Below, piece by piece: positions 5,944-12,930 of a DNA stretch of 16,569 nt. The notes beneath the pieces are model-generated. The model searched no databases and was not told the origin of the DNA. It saw only the letters and a list, made by a program, of their open reading frames with translations. Position numbers and translations under genes: made by a program. Each line of letters starts with the position of its first letter. Within the stretch, counting starts at the first letter, position 1. This DNA comes from Carnobacterium_A sp036639135. Lineage in GTDB: Bacteria > Bacillota > Bacilli > Lactobacillales > Carnobacteriaceae. The DNA lies in assembly GCA_036639135.1 (NCBI GenBank), contig JAVWJE010000042.1, positions 1 through 16,569 of the forward strand. The letters run 5' to 3'.

Positions 5944-6957
5944 GTGTCTCAAAAAGAAATTGAATATTTATTTTCAGGATTAGATACCTCCGTTCAACTA
6001 TTACAGAAAGAGTTAGGTGTTTCATATCTTGAGGGACTTTCTAAAACAGGAGAAAACATTTTAGATGGAAGCAAAGTAAATCAAGAAAATAAACAACCTT
6101 CGGATCAAACCGTTAAAGTACTAACGGAACTTTATCAGCAACTGCCTTTAGATAGCATGGAACCTGAAGAAATAAGAAAAAGTTTTCAATTAGCACTCTT
6201 AAAGGGTTCTAAAAGTGATCAAATACAAGCAAACCATCAAATGACACCTGACGCTATTGGGTTTATATTAGCTTACCTGATTGAAAAAGTTATTGATTTC
6301 GATGGAAAAAAAATACGATTACTTGATCCGGCAATCGGAACAGGCAATTTGTTATCAACCATTTATAACGGACTAACTTTGAAGAAAATAGAGGTTGAGG
6401 CCGAAGGAATCGATAATGATGATTTATTATTATCGTTAGCTCTAATTAATACAGAACTTCAAGGACAAGAGGTTAAATTAACTCATCAAGACGCACTGAC
6501 AGATTTGTTAATTGATCCAGTAGATATTGTAGTTAGTGATTTACCTGTTGGGTTTTATCCAATCGATGAGAATGCTAAACGGTTTAAAACTAGTGCATCT
6601 GAAGGGCATTCATACGCACATCATCTGTTCATTGAACAGAGTATCTATTATTTAAAGGATAGTGGTTATGGAGCATTCCTAGTTCCTACACAATTATTTG
6701 AAACAAAAGAGTCTGCTTCATTAACAAAAATGATTCAGTCTGAAGCGTACCTCCAAGGCATGCTTCATCTTCCGAAAGAATTGTTTAAATCAGAGGAATC
6801 GAGAAAATCTATTCTTTTGCTTCAGAAAAAAGGAGATAAAGCAAAACAAGCAAAACAAGTTTTGTTAGCTCAGATACCTGATTTTAAAAATCAAGCTTCT
6901 ATGCAGTATTTTATGCAAGAAGTTGAAAACTGGAAACAAGAAAATATAAAAAACTAA
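5944..6957 (+). CDS. Class I SAM-dependent methyltransferase, YtxK family
   Basis: Adenine-specific-methylase-like protein of the family that sits next to ackA in many Bacilli (Bacillus YtxK). The long alpha-helical N-terminal part (about 1-115) precedes a Rossmann methyltransferase domain. Motif I is LLDPAIGTGNLL (about 126-137). The catalytic-loop position that is NPPY/F in DNA adenine methylases reads SDLPVGFYP (about 198-206), so the Asn is replaced. The real substrate is not known. The start is set at GTG 5944, 9 nt after AAGAGG (5929-5934); the TTG at 5935 overlaps that ribosome binding site and is not credible. The result is 337 residues. The gene ends 22 nt before ackA. Confidence 0.85.
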   Translation: MSQKEIEYLFSGLDTSVQLLQKELGVSYLEGLSKTGENILDGSKVNQENKQPSDQTVKVLTELYQQLPLDSMEPEEIRKSFQLALLKGSKSDQIQANHQMTPDAIGFILAYLIEKVIDFDGKKIRLLDPAIGTGNLLSTIYNGLTLKKIEVEAEGIDNDDLLLSLALINTELQGQEVKLTHQDALTDLLIDPVDIVVSDLPVGFYPIDENAKRFKTSASEGHSYAHHLFIEQSIYYLKDSGYGAFLVPTQLFETKESASLTKMIQSEAYLQGMLHLPKELFKSEESRKSILLLQKKGDKAKQAKQVLLAQIPDFKNQASMQYFMQEVENWKQENIKN

Positions 6958-6979
6958 AAAAACTAAGGGGTTTTTCATT

Positions 6980-8170
6980 ATGTCAAAAACAATTGCAATC
7001 AATGCAGGTAGTTCTAGTTTAAAATTTACTCTTTACGAAATGCCAGCAGAAGAAGAAATCGTTTCAGGAATAATTGAAAGAGTAGGTCTAAAAGATTCTG
7101 TATTTACAACTAAATACAATGATGAAAAATATAAAGTTGTTGAAGATATAAAAAATCATGAAATTGCTATTCAAATGGTTTTAGATAAATTAATTGAATT
7201 AAACGTAATTGAAAATTATGAAGAGATTACAGGCGTAGGTCACCGTGTTGTTGCTGGGGGAGAAATTTTTAAAGACTCTGCTTTAATTACTGACGAAGTT
7301 ATCTCACAAATTGAAGGCTTAGCTGAATTTGCACCATTACACAACCCAGCAAATGCTACAGGAATCAAAGCCTTTAAAAAATTATTGCCAAACATCACTA
7401 GCGTAGCTGTATTTGATACATCTTTTCATGCTGCTATGCCAAAAGAAAACTATTTGTATAGCATTCCAATGAGTTATTATGAAGATTTTTCAGCGCGTAA
7501 ATATGGTGCTCATGGCACATCTCATAAATATGTTTCAGAACGTGCAGCTGAGATGTTAGGTAAGCCACTTGAAGATCTTAAACTAATTACTTGTCATTTA
7601 GGAAATGGTGGCTCTATCACAGCAGTTGAAGGAGGTAAATCAATTGATACATCAATGGGCTTTACTCCTTTAGCAGGGATTACTATGGGAACACGTTCAG
7701 GAGATATTGATGCTTCTTTATTGCCATTCTTAATGGAAAAATTAGGGATTTCTGACATTAATGAAATGATTTATATTTTGAACAATAAATCAGGATTATT
7801 AGGACTTTCTAATATTTCTAGTGATATGCGGGATGTAGAAGAAGCAGCAGAAGCTGGAAATGAACAAGCACAAACAGCGTTAGACATATTTTATAACCGT
7901 GTTCAAAAATATATCGGCCAATATTTTGCATTATTAAATGGTGCAGATGCAATAGTCTTTACAGCTGGTATTGGAGAAAATTCTCCAGAAACTCGCCAAA
8001 TTATAATCGATGGTATAAATTGGTTTGGCGCAGAAATTGATGAAGAGGCAAACAAAGTTCGCGGTAAAGAACGTATTATTTCAACTCCTAGTTCAAAAGT
8101 AAAAGTATTATTAATTCCAACGGATGAAGAAATTGTTATCGCACGTGATGTAGAAAGATTAAGTAAGTAA
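6980..8170 (+). CDS. ackA: Acetate kinase
   Basis: Converts acetyl phosphate and ADP to acetate and ATP, the substrate-level phosphorylation step of acetate fermentation in the cytoplasm. The signatures are complete: INAGSSSLKF with Asn8, GHRVVAGG with Arg89, VFDTSFH with catalytic Asp146, the phosphate-binding HLGNGGSI (206-213), MGTRSGDID with Arg239, FTAGIGENS (328-335) and Glu384 near the C-terminus. The 396-residue length is normal. RBS AAGGGG lies at about 6964-6969. Likely cotranscribed with the methyltransferase; no separate promoter or clear catabolite-responsive element was found in the 22-nt gap. Confidence 0.98.
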   Translation: MSKTIAINAGSSSLKFTLYEMPAEEEIVSGIIERVGLKDSVFTTKYNDEKYKVVEDIKNHEIAIQMVLDKLIELNVIENYEEITGVGHRVVAGGEIFKDSALITDEVISQIEGLAEFAPLHNPANATGIKAFKKLLPNITSVAVFDTSFHAAMPKENYLYSIPMSYYEDFSARKYGAHGTSHKYVSERAAEMLGKPLEDLKLITCHLGNGGSITAVEGGKSIDTSMGFTPLAGITMGTRSGDIDASLLPFLMEKLGISDINEMIYILNNKSGLLGLSNISSDMRDVEEAAEAGNEQAQTALDIFYNRVQKYIGQYFALLNGADAIVFTAGIGENSPETRQIIIDGINWFGAEIDEEANKVRGKERIISTPSSKVKVLLIPTDEEIVIARDVERLSK

Positions 8171-8191
8171 CACATTTAACAAATAAAAAAA

Positions 8192-8230
8192 AGCCTTTGA
8201 AAAGTTTAAATACTTTTCAAAGGCTTTTTT
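8192..8230 (+). terminator. Strong intrinsic terminator after ackA
   Basis: A perfect 14-bp stem (8192-8205 with 8212-8225, arm AGCCTTTGAAAAGT) with a 6-nt loop and a T run to 8230. The A run upstream (8184-8192) would act as a T run on the other strand, so it may also stop - strand transcripts. Confidence 0.96.
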
Positions 8231-8504
8231 ATAGAATAGAATTTTATCGTTTTTTTAAATGAATAAACAATCATGCTAGAACCTATGTTTTTGCATATAA
8301 AATTAATTTGGAACCTATTCGATGACCTAAAAAGCTGCTTATGGACGAGTTATTGCTCTAAAACACCAAACTAATCCGTTTTGAGTGAGAATCGCCCAGT
8401 TTTGAAATAAAATCATCCACTGGGCGATTCTCTTCTAATTTTGAACAAGTGGAATAAAAAAAGAGGTCAACTCATCCATTTTGTTGTTTTAAACCAAAAT
8501 ACAC
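8231..8504. other. Gene-free spacer between convergent ackA and usp, with hairpin and short direct repeats
   Basis: No credible reading frame is seen on either strand. A perfect 14-bp inverted repeat (8387-8400 and 8419-8432, arm GAGAATCGCCCAGT, 18-nt loop) stands out because it is GC-richer than its surroundings. It lacks a proper T run on either side, so it is not a simple terminator. The motif AACTAATCCGTTTTG (8369-8383) recurs exactly 100 bp on as AACTCATCCATTTTG (8469-8483), 13 of 15 identical, flanking the hairpin. This may be a small interspersed repeat or the remnant of a mobile element. Confidence 0.55.
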
Positions 8505-8532
8505 TAAAAAAGTCTTCAATTTATTGAAGACT
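8505..8532 (-). terminator. Intrinsic terminator of the universal stress protein gene
   Basis: On the - strand AGTCTTCAA/TTGAAGACT (8524-8532 with 8511-8519) has a 4-nt loop and is followed by six T (8505-8510). It lies 16 nt after the usp stop. Confidence 0.9.
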
Positions 8533-8547
8533 TTCTTATTAACTAAA

Positions 8548-9009
8548 TTATGATTTCGCAACATTATCTAAATCTGTTCTGACAATTAAAACATCACAAG
8601 TAGCGTGTCTAATAACATATTCAGAAACAGAACCTATAAAAATGCGTTCAACAGCATTTAAACCAGTAGCTCCTAGGAGAATTAAGTCAATATTTTTATC
8701 TTCTGGTATTTGTTTTGCAATTAGAACCTTTGGTGAGCCATATTCGATAGAGTAACTAATATCTGCAACTCTATGGTTTTTAGCATAACGAACATATTCT
8801 TCTAAAGTAGCTTTAGCTTGTTCATTAGCTTTCTCTGCCATAGAGCCATCAAATGTGGAAATACTCTGAAAAGCTCTAGTATCAATTACATGAGCCAAAA
8901 CCAAAGAAGAATTGTTTCGAACAGCGACTTGTACAGCTTTTTTAAAAGCGAGCTCAGCCTCTTTAGAACCATCGATAGCGACTAAAATTCGACTATATTG
9001 TTGTAACAT
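8548..9009 (-). CDS. Universal stress protein, UspA family
   Basis: Small cytoplasmic nucleotide-binding protein of the UspA fold, linked in other bacteria to survival under starvation and stress. Seen: N-terminal strand ILVAIDGS (8-15) and the ATP-binding signature GATG (113-116) followed nine residues later by Gly126-Ser127 (pattern G-2x-G-9x-G-S), so this is the ATP-binding type. The start is set at ATG 9009, about 8 nt after GGAG; the upstream GTG at 9018 has no room for a ribosome binding site. The result is 153 residues, a normal length. It is downstream of the 93-residue membrane protein on the same strand, with a possible promoter of its own. Confidence 0.92.
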   Translation of the reverse strand: MLQQYSRILVAIDGSKEAELAFKKAVQVAVRNNSSLVLAHVIDTRAFQSISTFDGSMAEKANEQAKATLEEYVRYAKNHRVADISYSIEYGSPKVLIAKQIPEDKNIDLILLGATGLNAVERIFIGSVSEYVIRHATCDVLIVRTDLDNVAKS

Positions 9010-9070
9010 ATAAACCACTCCATCCTAATTAATTTATTAAATTACTTAACAGCTCGTTCTACCTGTCTTT

Positions 9071-9098
9071 ATTGTACCTTAAATAAATTCGTTTTCAT
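9071..9098 (-). promoter_or_regulatory. Possible promoter of the universal stress protein gene
   Basis: On the - strand TACAAT (9071-9076) with ATGAAA (9093-9098) 16 nt upstream. The -10 is good and the -35 weak. It lies about 60 nt before the usp start codon. Confidence 0.4.
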
Positions 9099-9143
9099 AG
9101 AATTTATATCCGAAAGGGACATCAAGAGAATTGTAATAGGGAG

Positions 9144-9425
9144 TCAGATAAAAAAATTCAGTCCGAAAATAAGAATCAATGAAAAAAGACTAACTAAACC
9201 TAAGACTACTAATGAAAGCCAAATGGGGTGGTAAAAAATTAAAAACAAACTAATAATTCCAAAAAAAATAAATATTATTCCTAAGCTTAAAAAAAAGATT
9301 TGAGCTTGTTTTTTTCTATCGGTTTGAATAGTAGGAATAAAAATAATTGCTTTGCCGCTAATTAAAAAATAAGATAAGAATAATAAGAGAAAACTAAAAA
9401 ATCCAAAAAGAATTTGTAATAACAT
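9144..9425 (-). CDS. Hypothetical small membrane protein with three predicted helices
   Basis: I do not recognise a family. The 93-residue product is almost entirely hydrophobic, with membrane segments at about 3-23, 43-63 and 67-91. A short basic stretch (QTDRKKQAQ, about 34-42) lies between the first two. The start is set at ATG 9425, preceded by AAAGGAAAA (9432-9440); the frame extends 20 codons upstream (to 9485), but that part runs into the 6S terminator region. It lies between 6S RNA and the universal stress protein on the same strand, without a terminator before usp, so joint transcription is possible. No function can be given. Confidence 0.65.
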   Translation of the reverse strand: MLLQILFGFFSFLLLFLSYFLISGKAIIFIPTIQTDRKKQAQIFFLSLGIIFIFFGIISLFLIFYHPIWLSLVVLGLVSLFSLILIFGLNFFI

Positions 9426-9487
9426 AATAAATTTTCCTTTCTTTAAGAACTTAAATGCTCTAGTGTAGATTACAAATGACAACATAG

Positions 9488-9516
9488 AAAAAAGCCACTC
9501 AATGAAGAATGGCTTT
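9488..9516 (-). terminator. Intrinsic terminator of the 6S RNA transcript
   Basis: On the - strand AAAGCCA pairs with TGGCTTT (9510-9516 with 9491-9497), followed by a run of six T (9488-9493). It lies about 20 nt after the proposed mature 3' end of 6S RNA. Confidence 0.85.
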
Positions 9517-9536
9517 CAAAGTTTTTCAACTTTTAT

Positions 9537-9725
9537 AAGAAATCCGGTGATGCCGTTTATACGTCCAGTTGGTATTGAACCCGCAGTTAGCAGGTGGGCT
9601 CCGCTGTCAAACAGCTAACTACCAAGTGAAAAGGCATGTTATTTGTTTGAATCAGTTTGGATCCCAAGGTAATATTAATTGTTCGGTCAACACATGTTGG
9701 ACATGGCGAACATCTCAGAATTCTT
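9537..9725 (-). ncRNA. ssrS: 6S RNA, global regulator of RNA polymerase
   Basis: 6S RNA mimics an open promoter and binds sigma-A RNA polymerase. The evidence is structural. The closing stem pairs 5' AAGAA (9725-9721) with 3' TTCTT (9541-9537) and continues with GATG/CATC. Both halves can fold back, with GTTCG/CGAAC in the 5' part and long paired arms in the 3' part (TTGGTA/TACCAA, and inside them GTTAGC/GCTAAC). The stretch GCTAACTGCGGGTTCAATAC and the TGTTCGCC near the 5' end resemble the Firmicutes 6S sequences I recall. The length of about 189 nt is as expected. It has its own perfect promoter and terminator and follows rarA; 6S RNA is found close to rarA in other Firmicutes. tmRNA, RNase P and SRP RNA motifs are absent. 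Confidence 0.85.
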
Positions 9726-9731
9726 ATCTTT

Positions 9732-9760
9732 ATATTATCATAGAGCTATTAAACTGTCAA
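9732..9760 (-). promoter_or_regulatory. Strong SigA promoter of 6S RNA
   Basis: On the - strand TTGACA (9755-9760), 17-nt spacer, TAATAT (9732-9737). The start 7 nt downstream falls at A9725, exactly where the closing stem of 6S RNA begins. The -35 is a consensus match. Confidence 0.9.
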
Positions 9761-9806
9761 TAATTCAGCAGGCTTTTAAATTATAATTCAGCAAGCTTTT
9801 TAATTA
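9761..9806. repeat. 23-bp tandem duplication abutting the 6S promoter
   Basis: Two head-to-tail copies, 9761-9783 and 9784-9806, 21 of 23 positions identical (each begins TAATTCAGCA on the + strand). The first copy ends exactly at the -35 hexamer of the 6S promoter, so the pair occupies the region from about -36 to -81. It is AT-rich and could act as an UP element or a tandem operator. Confidence 0.85.
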
Positions 9807-9841
9807 TAAAACGTCTTTACCATAGCAAAGATAACGCTATC

Positions 9842-11113
9842 TTATTTTTTCTTTTGAGTAATTCTACTGTATTGCTGCGCTAATGCAGCTTCATATTTCC
9901 CGGTGTGATTCGGTTGATAATAGATAGCTTTTTTTAATTTATCTGGTAAGTATTGTTGATCAACCCAAGCTTCTGGATAACTATGAGGGTATTTATAAGT
10001 TAAACCACGACCCAAATCTTTTGCACCTTTATAATGAGAATCTCTTAAATGATCAGGTACATCTCCGCTTTTTCCTGAGCGAATGTCTTGTAGAGCTGCA
10101 TCAATCGCAACGATAGAAGAATTTGATTTTGGAGAAAGACATAAGTCTATGACAGCATTAGCTAAAGGAATTCTCGCTTCTGGAAAACCAAGTTTTTCGG
10201 AAGCTTGAATAGCAGTGACAGTTCTTTGGGCAGCAGACGGATTTGCTAATCCGACGTCTTCATAAGCAATGACCATCAATCTTCTAGCAATAATAGGTAA
10301 GTCACCAGCTTCTATTAAGCGACCTAAGTAATGCAAAGAAGCATTTACGTCACTGCCACGAATAGATTTTTGTAATGCTGAAATAACGTCGTAATGAGCG
10401 TCACCATCTTTATCGTGAGTTAATGCTTTTCGTTGAATGCATTCTTCAACAATATCTAGTGTGATTTGAATTATTCCCGCGTCATCTGGACTTGTTGACT
10501 TAACTGCTAGCTCTAATCCGTTAAGAGAGCTCCTTAAGTCACCATTAGTCGTTCGTGAAAGATGTAAGAGAGCCTCATCCGTAATATGCACAGTATAATT
10601 GCCTAGTCCACGATCTTTATCTTCAAGAGCAGTAGCTAACGCTATTTGTATGTCTTCTATAGAAAGAGGTTTTAGCTCAAAAATCTGAGAACGACTTCTA
10701 ATAGCAGGATTAATAGAGATATAAGGGTTCTCGGTTGTCGCGCCAATTAAAATAATTCGTCCACTTTCTAAGTGAGGCAATAAAAAATCTTGTTTGGGTT
10801 TATCCAAACGGTGAACTTCATCAAGCAAAAGAATCACAGAACCACTCATTTTTGCTTCTTCAGCAACAATTTGTAAATCTTTTTTTGTATCAGTAGCAGC
10901 ATTTAGTATTCGAAAAGCATATTGAGTGGAACCCGCAATAGCACTAGCAATGCTTGTCTTACCAATACCTGGAGGTCCGTATAAAATCATAGAAGAAAGC
11001 ATTTTTGCATCAACCATTCGTTGAATGATTTTTCCAGGCCCTACCAAATGACTTTGTCCAATGACTTGATCGATGCAAGTAGGACGCATGCGGAAGGCTA
11101 AGGGTTTATTCAT
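9842..11113 (-). CDS. rarA: Replication-associated recombination protein RarA (MgsA), AAA+ ATPase
   Basis: AAA+ clamp-loader-like ATPase that acts at stalled replication forks. Walker A GPPGIGKT (46-53), Walker B ILLLDEVH (94-101), sensor 1 IGATTENP (123-130) and arginine residues RSR (139-141) form the ATPase. The C-terminal half holds the RarA-specific part with GSDVNASLHYLGRLIEAGD and RRLMVIAYEDVGLANP. The start is set at ATG 11113 because GGAGGTG lies 8 nt before it; the ATG at 11128 would place that site inside the coding region. The length of 423 residues is normal. No terminator follows, so some transcripts may read into 6S RNA. Confidence 0.96.
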   Translation of the reverse strand: MNKPLAFRMRPTCIDQVIGQSHLVGPGKIIQRMVDAKMLSSMILYGPPGIGKTSIASAIAGSTQYAFRILNAATDTKKDLQIVAEEAKMSGSVILLLDEVHRLDKPKQDFLLPHLESGRIILIGATTENPYISINPAIRSRSQIFELKPLSIEDIQIALATALEDKDRGLGNYTVHITDEALLHLSRTTNGDLRSSLNGLELAVKSTSPDDAGIIQITLDIVEECIQRKALTHDKDGDAHYDVISALQKSIRGSDVNASLHYLGRLIEAGDLPIIARRLMVIAYEDVGLANPSAAQRTVTAIQASEKLGFPEARIPLANAVIDLCLSPKSNSSIVAIDAALQDIRSGKSGDVPDHLRDSHYKGAKDLGRGLTYKYPHSYPEAWVDQQYLPDKLKKAIYYQPNHTGKYEAALAQQYSRITQKKK

Positions 11114-11143
11114 GTTTTGCACCTCCATAATAATTACATTAAC

Positions 11144-11152
11144 AGTATACCA
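11144..11152 (-). promoter_or_regulatory. Possible extended -10 promoter of rarA
   Basis: On the - strand TATACT (11144-11149) is preceded by TGG (11150-11152), giving an extended -10 pattern 31 nt before the chosen start. No good -35 box lies 16-18 nt upstream. Confidence 0.45.
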
Positions 11153-11299
11153 TTTTAAAAGTTTAGCTTCTAGTTAGATGGAACGTTTGTTTGTTTTTAG
11201 ATTAATTTGGATTTTAAAAGTCAGGAATATTCCCTATTATTTAAAAATTATGCTATCATTAATTAGGTTAAGAAGTGAAGTTTTTTAATTTTAAAATAT

Positions 11300-11315
11300 C
11301 CTGAAAGCTTTCGGG
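11300..11315 (+). promoter_or_regulatory. 16-bp palindrome just before the coiled-coil protein gene
   Basis: CCTGAAAGCTTTCGGG is self-complementary except for one G-T position, and ends 11 nt before the first possible GTG start. As RNA it could form a short hairpin next to the translation start; as DNA it could be a dimer-binding site. No protein can be assigned. Confidence 0.4.
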
Positions 11316-11325
11316 TTATGAGAGA

Positions 11326-12366
11326 GTGAAAATTGTGACGATAAAATTGAAAAAAGATGAAGATACATCCTTAGATATATCTGAAATAACCGACATACAA
11401 TTAGATGCTAAGATAGAGGCTGAAAGTATTTTGGATGAGGCCTACCACCAGACGGAAGGGATGTATCGTCAAGTCCAAAAACAATTAATTGAATTTAAAG
11501 AGGTTATTAAAGAATATAAAAACATATTAAATAAAGAAGAACGATACCGTATCCAAGATATGGAGAAAAAAATTGGACTATTAGAAGTTAGATATACAAT
11601 TAAACACCAAATACTAAAAAAAAAATTAGAGCAAGAACAAAAGCAAATGGAGAAACAGCTTAAAAAGAAATCGATTGATTTTGAAATGAACTTGAATATA
11701 AAAAGAGAAGAACATCAAAAAGAAATGATAGGTTACTTAGATTATTTAAGGAAAGAAAATGAGTGGTTTATTTCAAATCAAGAACAAGCTAAAAACAATT
11801 TGGAAAGTAAAGAAAAAGCATTGTTTTTGACTATGCAAAAAAAACAAGAACGCTATCAATTAAATGAATTAGAATTAACTAATGAATTAGACTATTATAA
11901 TGATCTAACAAATATAAACAAAACGAAGGTATTGAAAGCTGCTTCAGTTATTCTTATCTTAGCTACAATGAGTATCGTACAATTAACTTTTTCAAGTCCT
12001 CAGTTAATGATTGAAACGATTATACCTATATTAATAGCTTGTACTACTGTATACCTATTTTGTATTTACCTAGTAGAAGGAAACAAAGAGAAAAAACACA
12101 AAAAACTGTTTCACCACAATCAATTTTTGATTGAACAAAACTTAAAATTAAAAGAAGAAATACTGTTTATGGATGAAGACTTAAAAAAAGTAATGGATAA
12201 AAAAGTTACCTCAGAAAAATCAAATCGTTCCTTTGCTGATAATTTTCAGTTTCTGGATATTATGCAGCAAGATCTAAAAGAATCAGAGATGAAACGTAAA
12301 GTTTTGGAATCAGAAAATGCAGCTTTAAGAAAATATTTACTAGTTAAAAAGAACATAGAAGACTAA
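11326..12366 (+). CDS. Hypothetical membrane-anchored coiled-coil protein
   Basis: I recognise no known family. The 346-residue product has a long charged helical region (about 25-200), very rich in Lys, Glu and Gln and typical of coiled coil. Two close hydrophobic segments follow at about 203-222 and 229-250, then a second coiled-coil region (about 252-340). With two membrane passes both coiled-coil arms face the same side, probably the cytoplasm. There is no signal peptide or enzymatic motif. The start may be GTG 11326 or GTG 11335; the nearby AGAGAG (11321-11326) favours the second by spacing, and both are weak. It is followed 39 nt later by the pyrophosphohydrolase-like gene and gshF on the same strand without a terminator, so it may be the first gene of that unit. 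A scaffold or sensor role is speculation. Confidence 0.75.
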   Translation: MKIVTIKLKKDEDTSLDISEITDIQLDAKIEAESILDEAYHQTEGMYRQVQKQLIEFKEVIKEYKNILNKEERYRIQDMEKKIGLLEVRYTIKHQILKKKLEQEQKQMEKQLKKKSIDFEMNLNIKREEHQKEMIGYLDYLRKENEWFISNQEQAKNNLESKEKALFLTMQKKQERYQLNELELTNELDYYNDLTNINKTKVLKAASVILILATMSIVQLTFSSPQLMIETIIPILIACTTVYLFCIYLVEGNKEKKHKKLFHHNQFLIEQNLKLKEEILFMDEDLKKVMDKKVTSEKSNRSFADNFQFLDIMQQDLKESEMKRKVLESENAALRKYLLVKKNIED

Positions 12367-12405
12367 ATTTTTTAGGCTCTAAAGGGAATAGAGGTAATCG
12401 TAAAC

Positions 12406-12930
12406 ATGAATAAATCATCTACATTTGAGCAAGTACAAGAATTTCACAGTGTCTTTAATCAACCTGAGAATATTATTCCAACAAAACTTACTCCGAAAGA
12501 AGCACTTAATCGTGCAAATTTTTCAACAGAAGAAATAATAGAATTTCTGTACGCTAGTGTTCAAGGGGATCTACCGTCTTTTGAAAAAATTATTTTTCAA
12601 TGGGAACAAGCTGTTGTTAAAACAGTAGCTAAAATAAAATTAGAGAAGAAAGAAGTAGATTCGGTATTAATTGGACAAGTAGACGCTTTAATAGATGCGA
12701 ACTATTTTAACTATGGTTCGTTTGTTTTGATGGGCGTAGATCCAAGACCAATCTCAACTATTGTACATGAAGCTAATATGAATAAATTATTTCCTGATGG
12801 CAAGCCTCATTATCGTTTATCAGATGGAAAAGTTTTGAAACCAGAAAATTGGGAGCAACAATGTGCTCCCGAAAGTAGGATTAAAACTGAAATTGAAAGA
12901 CAAATTAAAGAAAAAAGAGGGAATGTATAG
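12406..12930 (+). CDS. All-alpha NTP pyrophosphohydrolase-like (PRA-PH/MazG superfamily) protein
   Basis: The 174-residue protein resembles the phosphoribosyl-ATP pyrophosphohydrolase-like/MazG-like proteins of Gram-positive bacteria. The metal-binding pattern is present: acidic cluster TEEIIEF (41-47; Glu42, Glu43, Glu46) and DALIDANYFNYGS (93-105; Asp93, Asp97). The characteristic C-terminal block VHEANMNKLFPDGK (120-133), then DGKVLKPENW (140-149), follows. Such enzymes hydrolyse nucleoside triphosphates to monophosphate and pyrophosphate, often as house-cleaning; the substrate here is unknown. The weak-to-fair RBS GAGG (12391-12394) is 11 nt from ATG. The stop codon TAG is immediately followed by the gshF ATG, so the two are very likely cotranslated. 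I see no His biosynthesis genes, so a role in that pathway is unlikely. Confidence 0.8.
   Translation: MNKSSTFEQVQEFHSVFNQPENIIPTKLTPKEALNRANFSTEEIIEFLYASVQGDLPSFEKIIFQWEQAVVKTVAKIKLEKKEVDSVLIGQVDALIDANYFNYGSFVLMGVDPRPISTIVHEANMNKLFPDGKPHYRLSDGKVLKPENWEQQCAPESRIKTEIERQIKEKRGNV

Noticed and set aside
6918..6940. Catabolite-responsive element-like sequence upstream of ackA
   Set aside because: The central CG step of the consensus is missing and spacing is off by one; not supportable by eye.
9569..9763. 64-residue + strand reading frame
   Set aside because: It lies opposite 6S RNA and its promoter, has no ribosome binding site and no recognisable product.
9828..9843. Hairpin AAGATA/TATCTT overlapping the rarA stop, followed by T run on the + strand
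   Set aside because: The T run is on the + strand, where no gene ends; on the rarA strand there is no T tract, and the stem has only six AT-rich pairs.
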